The position numbers and the translations under genes were made by a program. The notes under the pieces were generated by a model, which saw nothing but the letters and a program-made list of their open reading frames with translations, was not told the origin of the DNA and did not search any database. Of a stretch of 5,983 nucleotides of DNA, positions 1-4,824 are shown piece after piece; the first letter of the stretch is position 1; each line of letters starts with the position of its first letter. Source of the DNA: an uncultured Opitutia bacterium (GTDB taxonomy: Bacteria > Verrucomicrobiota > Verrucomicrobiae > Opitutales > MB11C04); assembly GCA_913048545.1 (NCBI GenBank), contig CAJWWH010000103.1, positions 1 through 5,983 on the forward strand, written 5' to 3'.

Positions 1-679
1 TGGTTTTGGACTCGTCATCCTCGAAGTGAAAATCCGTTTCCCAGAAGATTGAGCCATTGGAATTTTTAGTCTCGAAATTATAGCCGACATCCACGGAGGA
101 ATGCAACTCAGCGGGGCGATTGCCGTCAAAGATCCACCAGGCTGTCCCAATTCCAAAGTAGTAATTAGCAGTCTCAAACTCGTGCCCAAGTCCTAAGCCC
201 ACTCCAAATTCCTTGTAGTAAAAATCGTATTCATCTTTTTCGGCTAGAGGAATGCGTACCATGGGCTTGAAAGTCCATGAACCACTTTTCCCATCGAGAT
301 TGAAATATTTTTTGAGAGGCAGTGCAAGATTCAGATCGCCCCACCCACTGTCCTTCTGGATTAGTTTCCCGCCTGAACCATCCGGCATTTCACGTTCTGC
401 ATCCAGCACATAGGGAAGTTTGGCAGTTATACGAATTTCCTTTTTCCATGTGTATACACCTTCCAGGTGCATGACATTGATCTCTTCTGAAAAGCCTGGG
501 TATACCTTATTGCTTCCCATCAGCAGGTCGGTCTCGTTAATATATTCGTAATGGACTTGATATCCCCACCCCCCAGACCAGCGGGGCATCATATTCATTA
601 TCGGATCGTCTGCCTGTGCTATAAAAACAGGAGAGAAGCAAATCAAGATGCTTCCAAAAAAAGAATAAAACTTACTCAA
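1..679 (-). CDS. Outer-membrane beta-barrel protein (transporter / MetA-pathway-like), 3' end missing
   Basis: This frame stays open from 679 to the left edge, giving 226 residues without a C-terminus. An in-frame TAA at 736-734 limits the 5' end. The only plausible start before the signal peptide is TTG at 679-677, 11 nt after the stop of the HMA gene; the first in-frame ATG comes after the signal sequence. Residues 1-23 form a good signal peptide ending in the cleavage-like IAQA before DDP. The mature part alternates aromatic and polar residues (WGYQVHYEYI, DFYYKEFGVGLGLGHEF, YYFGIGTAWWIF), as expected for amphipathic beta strands. The phrases ITAKLPYVLDAE and GWGDLNLALPLKKYF resemble the family annotated 'transporter' or 'MetA-pathway of phenol degradation'. 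That name is historical and does not show phenol use. The probable location is the outer membrane and the substrate is unknown. Family placement is from memory of motifs, so it is moderate; the coding call and signal peptide are stronger. Confidence 0.72.
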   Translation of the reverse strand, partial: MSKFYSFFGSILICFSPVFIAQADDPIMNMMPRWSGGWGYQVHYEYINETDLLMGSNKVYPGFSEEINVMHLEGVYTWKKEIRITAKLPYVLDAEREMPDGSGGKLIQKDSGWGDLNLALPLKKYFNLDGKSGSWTFKPMVRIPLAEKDEYDFYYKEFGVGLGLGHEFETANYYFGIGTAWWIFDGNRPAELHSSVDVGYNFETKNSNGSIFWETDFHFEDDESKT

Positions 680-690
680 TTTAGCAGGAT

Positions 691-1140
691 CTACTTGTGG
701 GTATGATGAACCACTTCGATTGTTGCGTCTTGCTTAAATTGAAGAGCGTCCAAATGACTCTCATGTAATCTGTATTCTTCAACAGCGACATAACCGGCAT
801 CCACTACTCGTTCAATCAAATCTTTGCTGTTCAATTGAGCACCGTCCTTGAGGGCAATTGATACTAGTTGGGTTTCAGGATTCATATCAATCCCATCCTT
901 AAATCTTTTCTTATCCACACCCTTCATCTTCGAAAGGTTTTTACGAATTCCGATTGCACAGGAAGGGCAAACCAGTCCTTTCACATATACAAGCGAAATT
1001 TTAGACGACTCCAACAAAGTTTCTTTCGCCGCGGCCAATCTTACTTCAGGACGAGCCTCCTCTTTGTCTTCATTTGCCAATAAAAAAGATGAGGTTACTG
1101 CGACTAACAATGAAGAAAGTAATATGGATTTGATTTTCAT
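691..1140 (-). CDS. Exported heavy-metal-associated (HMA-like) domain protein
   Basis: The protein has 149 residues and starts at ATG. Residues 1-22 are a signal peptide (MKIK, hydrophobic core, ending FLLA), so it probably acts in the periplasm. A charged linker (about 23-47) precedes an HMA-like beta-alpha-beta-beta-alpha-beta domain at about 48-124. Strand 1 is SLVYVKGL, followed by the metal-site CPSC at 58-61 and helix AIGIRKNLSKMKGV. The second helix is KDLIERVVDAGY, followed by strand VAVEEYRL. In classical HMA domains such as MerP or CopZ the loop is GMxCxxC; here Leu56 replaces the Met, while both cysteines remain. The segment between helix 1 and strand 3 (about 76-92) seems longer than in MerP. 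The C-terminus ends in HHTHK, a possible extra metal ligand patch. It likely binds or delivers a soft metal (Cu, Hg, Zn or Cd), but which one cannot be read. The outer-membrane gene 11 nt downstream suggests a joint role. No clear Shine-Dalgarno is seen. Confidence 0.85.
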   Translation of the reverse strand: MKIKSILLSSLLVAVTSSFLLANEDKEEARPEVRLAAAKETLLESSKISLVYVKGLVCPSCAIGIRKNLSKMKGVDKKRFKDGIDMNPETQLVSIALKDGAQLNSKDLIERVVDAGYVAVEEYRLHESHLDALQFKQDATIEVVHHTHK

Positions 1141-1146
1141 GATATT

Positions 1147-1175
1147 AATTTAAAACAGTAAAAGAGAAATTTCAA
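1147..1175 (-). promoter_or_regulatory. Possible sigma70-type promoter for the HMA gene
   Basis: Read on the minus strand, TTGAAA (1175-1170) and TAAATT (1152-1147) are separated by 17 nt, which fits a -35/-10 pair. The -10 ends only 6 nt before the ATG at 1140, so transcription would begin at or near the start codon and the mRNA would be leaderless or nearly so. AT-rich sequence gives such matches by chance, so this is a weak call. Confidence 0.25.
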
Positions 1176-1210
1176 CTCATTTGGGTCTTATTAAAATAAA
1201 TTGAAATGAG
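1169..1210. repeat. Nested inverted repeats upstream of the HMA gene, operator-like
   Basis: CTCATTT (1176-1182) is the perfect inverse of AAATGAG (1204-1210). ATTTCAA (1169-1175) is the perfect inverse of TTGAAAT (1201-1207). The two 7-bp pairs share the right-hand region and their left arms abut, giving two alternative pairings around an AT-rich spacer. The position, about 30-70 nt before the HMA start and overlapping the candidate -35, would suit a repressor or activator site. Low complexity makes coincidence possible. Confidence 0.25.
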
Positions 1211-1306
1211 GAGCGTGGTTCTCTGTGCGGTCCGTAAAAAAATCGATTGTATGGTTCGCGGTCATAAAAACGGTGTCCAGATGCTCATCAGCTTCAGCTT
1301 AAATGA

Positions 1307-1341
1307 ACGGTGAAAGAACCGTGCACTCCTATTTATGAGTG
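1307..1341. other. Two adjacent short hairpins in the gap after the DUF1080 gene
   Basis: ACGGT (1307-1311) pairs with ACCGT (1318-1322) around a 6-nt loop, and CACTC (1324-1328) pairs with GAGTG (1337-1341) around an 8-nt loop. They lie one nucleotide apart, about 70-100 nt beyond the DUF1080 stop. In the minus-strand transcript no run of U follows, so a classical intrinsic terminator is not supported. They could be a weak 3' end structure or chance. The remaining gap (1141-1407) shows no gene. Confidence 0.2.
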
Positions 1342-1407
1342 ACCAATTCTTCTTACGCTCGGTATATTTATATTCCCCTACAATTCTTTCTCTACATTAA
1401 GACTCGC

Positions 1408-2106
1408 CTACTGAAATTCACGAATCCTAATTTTTTTCCAGCGGACCGAAAGGGGTTCAGTTTTATTACCAACTCCATGAACCTGGAAACCTAACCGTCC
1501 TTTCGTAAAGTGTGTTCGGGTGTCTTTACCATCGGAAATTTTTGTTCCGTTGATCCACACGCGGATGTGTTCGCCTTTAGCGAGAACGCGATAGATATTC
1601 CAGCCCTCCTTCTTGTAGGACTTGTTCGCAATTTCCTTTTTGGGAGCCAGCAGCCAGCCGCCGACACCTTCAAACCAGACACCAGCGGCATTGCCGTTTG
1701 CGGCGATTTCAACCTGTGGCCCGAAAAGCGATTCCCCGTCGGCTTTCTTCATTGCCTTCACTGCATCTGCTTCAGAAAGGTCGGCTGGGATTTCATCGGC
1801 GTTGGAAATCGAACGGATTTGCACGCCCGAGTTGAGAGCCGGATCACACTTCACTTCAAAAATAAGTTCAAAGTCGCCATATTTTTTCGGCGGACACAAA
1901 AACGTATTGGGAGTCTTCGGTTTGGTGGTTCCGACTATGCAGCCGTCCTCGACCCTGTAGTCGGCTTCGCCGCCCTTCTTCTCCCAGCCCTTGATGTCTT
2001 TGCCGTTAAAGATCGTGGTCCATTCAGCGGCACTGACATTCGTTCCATAAGAACTTACTATAGCCACCAAAACGGATAATATTGTTAGTCTCATTAATTT
2101 TTTCAT
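1408..2106 (-). CDS. DUF1080 protein, 3-keto-disaccharide / 3-keto-glucoside hydrolase family
   Basis: The protein has 232 residues, starts at ATG and has a signal peptide at 1-27 ending VSAA, so it is exported. A single DUF1080 domain (PF06439, concanavalin-like beta sandwich) fills the rest. Hallmarks are IFNGKDIKGW (32-41), YRVEDGCIVG (50-59), YGDFELIFEVK (76-86), NSGVQIRS (92-99), FGPQVEI (128-134), the IRVWINGTKISD strand (181-192) and GRLGFQVHG (203-211), ending in the usual IRIREF. Characterised relatives hydrolyse glycosidic bonds after the sugar has been oxidised at C3, so they often work with Gfo/Idh/MocA-type dehydrogenases; none is visible here. Many family members are uncharacterised, so this activity is inferred. 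It follows a sulfatase by 76 nt and is probably the last gene of that operon. Residues 100-127 form a helical-looking, Ala/Asp-rich insertion between core strands, as in many members. No Shine-Dalgarno is evident; the leader is A-rich. Confidence 0.9.
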   Translation of the reverse strand: MKKLMRLTILSVLVAIVSSYGTNVSAAEWTTIFNGKDIKGWEKKGGEADYRVEDGCIVGTTKPKTPNTFLCPPKKYGDFELIFEVKCDPALNSGVQIRSISNADEIPADLSEADAVKAMKKADGESLFGPQVEIAANGNAAGVWFEGVGGWLLAPKKEIANKSYKKEGWNIYRVLAKGEHIRVWINGTKISDGKDTRTHFTKGRLGFQVHGVGNKTEPLSVRWKKIRIREFQ

Positions 2107-2119
2107 TTGTTTTTCTAGT

Positions 2120-2182
2120 TTATTTGCGTTCGATATTCATGAAATAGACCCCGTACACTTTACCGTCCTTGCCGATTCTTCC
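2120..2182 (-). other. Open 20-codon tail after the sulfatase amber stop
   Basis: Beyond the TAG at 2185-2183 the same frame stays open for 20 codons and ends at TAA (2122-2120). It would encode GRIGKDGKVYGVYFMNIERK, a plausible protein-like stretch. It fills most of the gap before the DUF1080 start at 2106. It may be a former C-terminus cut off by a nonsense change, a remnant of a lost gene, or simply leader sequence; a 20-codon open run is common by chance. Confidence 0.3.
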
Positions 2183-3676
2183 CTATTCAACAGTGGGATG
2201 CATGGACGATCGCCATTTATTGAAGAGTGTGCCCAGCTCCTTGACCACATTCCTGTGCTGTTTGGAAAGGTCTTTGTGCTCTCCGATATCTTTACTGAGG
2301 TCGTATAGTTTCCATGCGGGCGGTGGAGCCTTCGAAGCGATTTTTTCATTCATACGAACGAGTTTCCAATTTCCTTTTCGGATAGCAGAATTATGAACTT
2401 TGGGTCTGGGTTTGACTGGGCCACCTTTTTCCCGGGGTATCCAGCTACGATTCTGCCAGCAGAGCCATTCGTGCGGTTTAGATGTGTTCTTTCCATTAAT
2501 AAAAGGAAGCAGATTTACACCGTCAGTTGGTTGACCTTTGGGCATCTTTAAACCGGCCGCAGCCACCAAGGTCGGGTACACATCAGTACTGGAAACCATT
2601 TCACCATACACCTTTCCGGCAGGAATCTGCTCCGGCCAGCGCATGAGCATGGGTACACGTACACCCCCTTCCAGAATATCAAACTTATTTCCTCTCAACG
2701 GCTTATTATTGGCAAAATTACGCGAGTGAGACGCGTATTGGGTAGTGTTTCCACCACCTCCGTTATCATTGAGAAAGAGGACGATCGTGTTATCCGCAAT
2801 CCCCTTTTTGTCGAGTCGGTCAAGGACGCGCCCGATAGATCGGTCCATCGCAAGCAACATACCGTCGTAGGTACGACGATTCTCGTCTTTAATATTAAGA
2901 AACTTCTCACGATCCTTATCTAGTGAATGCATTGGGGCATGAACCGCATTGAAGGCGAGATAAAGGAAAAATGGATTCAGATGATTACGATCGATAAATG
3001 CACACGCCTCACTTCCCCAGAGGTCTGTTAAATATTCAGGCGCTGGAAATCGGGTATTCTCCCTAAAGACTTGCGTGCCCTTCCAAAAATCTGCGTGCCC
3101 GCCTCGAATGCCCACAAATTCATCAAAACCACGATCGCAGGGGCCTCCCTGCTTGTATTGCAAATTCATATTGCCACCCAGATGCCATTTGCCGACTAAT
3201 GCAGTGCGATAGCCGCCCTCCTGAAACGTGGCCGGCATCAGAGTCTGACGGAGAAAAAGACGGGTTTTATCTAAGCCATACATATTACAGTAAATACCAA
3301 ATCGCTGCTGGTTTTGCCCGGTCATCAACCCCATCCGCGAAGCCACGCAGATTGGGGCGGTGACATAGGCATCGGTGAACAAAGTACCTTCTTTCGCGAG
3401 GCGATCGATATTCGGAGTGGGGATTTCTGATTTCCCGAATTTCGGCAAATCCGAGTAGCCCATGTCGTCGGAAAAAATCAGGATTACATTTGGAGTATTT
3501 AGGATATTTCCTTGTACCGTTTTACCCTGAGAATCAATTGGTCCCTTGCTATGCTCTACTTGCTGCCGGTGTTGCAATTTCGTCAAGATAATCGAACCCT
3601 CCCTTAGCTCAGTTCCATAGGTATAGACAACAGATATCGATAGACCCGTTATCATGATTAAAATAAAATTCTTCAT
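2183..3676 (-). CDS. Secreted family S1 sulfatase (Cys-type, CxASR motif)
   Basis: I chose the ATG at 3676-3674 (497 residues). A TTG 18 codons upstream (3730) is in frame, but the peptide from the ATG begins with a proper signal sequence (MKNFILIMITGLSISVVYTYG). A hydrophilic linker of about 40 residues precedes the alkaline-phosphatase-like sulfatase domain. Visible features are metal ligands in NVILIFSDDMGYSD (Asp70, Asp71), the formylglycine motif CVASR (Cys110 to Arg114), GKWHLGG (162-168), a histidine in VHAP (His246), metal ligands LNDNGG (Asp304, Asn305), LRGNKFDILEGGVRVP (327-342, with the conserved Lys331) and the C-terminal AIRKGNWKLV to LYDLSKD subdomain (431-463). Cys110 must be oxidised to formylglycine by a maturase not seen here. 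It hydrolyses sulfate esters, probably on a sulfated glycan in the periplasm or outside the cell; the exact sugar cannot be told. The upstream phosphoesterase gene is 57 nt away. A GGGA at 8 nt from the ATG is the best, weak ribosome site. The length is normal for the family. Confidence 0.93.
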   Translation of the reverse strand: MKNFILIMITGLSISVVYTYGTELREGSIILTKLQHRQQVEHSKGPIDSQGKTVQGNILNTPNVILIFSDDMGYSDLPKFGKSEIPTPNIDRLAKEGTLFTDAYVTAPICVASRMGLMTGQNQQRFGIYCNMYGLDKTRLFLRQTLMPATFQEGGYRTALVGKWHLGGNMNLQYKQGGPCDRGFDEFVGIRGGHADFWKGTQVFRENTRFPAPEYLTDLWGSEACAFIDRNHLNPFFLYLAFNAVHAPMHSLDKDREKFLNIKDENRRTYDGMLLAMDRSIGRVLDRLDKKGIADNTIVLFLNDNGGGGNTTQYASHSRNFANNKPLRGNKFDILEGGVRVPMLMRWPEQIPAGKVYGEMVSSTDVYPTLVAAAGLKMPKGQPTDGVNLLPFINGKNTSKPHEWLCWQNRSWIPREKGGPVKPRPKVHNSAIRKGNWKLVRMNEKIASKAPPPAWKLYDLSKDIGEHKDLSKQHRNVVKELGTLFNKWRSSMHPTVE

Positions 3677-3733
3677 AATTAGTGTCCCAATAATCCTTCC
3701 ACTCACAATAACAACCGGCAAGGCATTCAAATT

Positions 3734-4816
3734 CTAACGCGGATTTTCATTTTCATTAAAAAAACCCATCGGAGCATCGAATTGCTTCAGTTGCAATTTC
3801 TTATTTATGGATATACTCCCGATGGAAGTAAAACCCCGTTTCTTGCTCTCAGGAGTAATGGTGATCGTATCCCATGGCCCCTTTCTTTTGTATTGTTGCC
3901 AAAGCCTGCCCGTGCCGTTGATTAAATCAATCTCTTTTAGATTCAACTCGAGCCTATCTTTGTGCACGGTGACGACCATATAATTCGGCTTGGTGGTTCG
4001 ACCAATCAAGCCGCCATGTGCCACTTGCTGAATTCCATCTTTTTGAATACAGGTAACAGCGTGGACTTCTCCGCATAAATAAAGATCAACATCATATTTA
4101 ACCATTGTCTTCCAAAACTCGGAATCTCTTCCCTTTTCCATTAACATACCGGATGAACTGAAAGTTCTTACCGGGCGAAGAATGGGCGTATGCCCCATGA
4201 CCACAATATGGCCCACTTTGGGTCGATATTTTCGAACCACGCTTTCGAACCATTCCAATTGTTTACCCGTCACCCCGGCTGCGATCTCACCTTGCTTGCT
4301 CTCGCCCTTCTCGAACACATCGACCGAAACGAAAAGAGTATTCTTATGAAGCCAGTAAAAAGCGGTACCCTTCATATGATCAGGCCCATTCAATGGCATC
4401 TTCAAATGCCTCCGGAATGCATCCTTGTAAAACGGCACAGCATCCGCCTGTGCTCCGCGCCACGGGTTATCCCTAATTTCATGATCACCCAATGCTGCGT
4501 ATACCTTAAGTCCGTGATCCTTAAATCGCTGAATCCATCCGGGATAATATTTATCCGCCCATTTGTTAATTTCTTCCTTTTGTGTGCCCCAATGCCCCAT
4601 AACCAAGTCACCCGGCACCATCACAAAGGCAGGGGTTTCTTTTTTCATGGAATCCATAATGAACCCAAGGGTGTCTTCCCATCCCTCCTGTGGATACTCA
4701 ATATCGAAATTAAGAAAATCGGGGATACTGACGAAGGTCCAAGGTTTTTCGCCCTTGGCGAATACACTTAATCCAACAACAAACCAAAATGAAACAATTA
4801 CCCATCCACGCTTCAT
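3734..4816 (-). CDS. Secreted calcineurin-like metallophosphoesterase with altered metal motifs
   Basis: The protein has 360 residues, begins at ATG and has a signal peptide at 1-20 (ending LSVFA), so it is exported. The order of motifs is that of calcineurin-fold phosphoesterases: VSIPDFLNFD (29-38, at the place of DxH), VPGDLVMGHW (67-76, the GD motif), ALGDHEIRDN (108-117, the GNHE motif), VVMGHTP (205-211, the GH motif) and CGEVHAVT (248-255, the GHxH motif). Three positions differ from the classical set: no His follows Asp33 at the DxH place, GNHE reads GDHE, and the first His of GHxH is Glu250. The last 100 residues look like a beta-rich C-terminal extension with no motif I recognise. 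Such enzymes hydrolyse phosphomono- or diesters with two metals, but the substrate here is unknown. Its start lies 8 nt after the preceding sulfatase stop and it precedes another sulfatase by 57 nt, so it is probably co-expressed with both. There is no Shine-Dalgarno; ATTCTATAA precedes the ATG. Confidence 0.85.
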   Translation of the reverse strand: MKRGWVIVSFWFVVGLSVFAKGEKPWTFVSIPDFLNFDIEYPQEGWEDTLGFIMDSMKKETPAFVMVPGDLVMGHWGTQKEEINKWADKYYPGWIQRFKDHGLKVYAALGDHEIRDNPWRGAQADAVPFYKDAFRRHLKMPLNGPDHMKGTAFYWLHKNTLFVSVDVFEKGESKQGEIAAGVTGKQLEWFESVVRKYRPKVGHIVVMGHTPILRPVRTFSSSGMLMEKGRDSEFWKTMVKYDVDLYLCGEVHAVTCIQKDGIQQVAHGGLIGRTTKPNYMVVTVHKDRLELNLKEIDLINGTGRLWQQYKRKGPWDTITITPESKKRGFTSIGSISINKKLQLKQFDAPMGFFNENENPR

Positions 4817-4824
4817 TTATAGAA

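Noticed and set aside
564..574. C4-A-C6 tract (G-rich on the coding strand) as a phase-variation site in the barrel gene
   Set aside because: The runs are short and encode an ordinary SGGWGY stretch with an intact frame; there is no sign of slippage.
637..679. Cys14 of the barrel protein as a lipoprotein lipobox
   Set aside because: The residues before it are ILI, with Ile at -1, where Gly, Ala or Ser is needed; AQA before DDP fits ordinary signal peptidase cleavage.
1307..1341. Intrinsic terminator after the DUF1080 gene
   Set aside because: The stems are only 5 bp and no U-run follows in the minus-strand transcript.
1510..2079. Plus-strand open frame of 189 codons opposite the DUF1080 gene
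   Set aside because: It is antisense to a well-supported gene with clear family motifs, and its translation has no recognisable domain or signal.
3677..3730. Upstream TTG as the sulfatase start, adding 18 residues
   Set aside because: It would place MNALPVVIVSGRIIGTLI before an already complete signal peptide; the ATG at 3676 is the natural start.
4190..4771. Plus-strand open frame of 193 codons opposite the phosphoesterase
   Set aside because: It is a shadow of the minus-strand gene; the peptide is low-quality, rich in His, Pro and Arg, with no motif.
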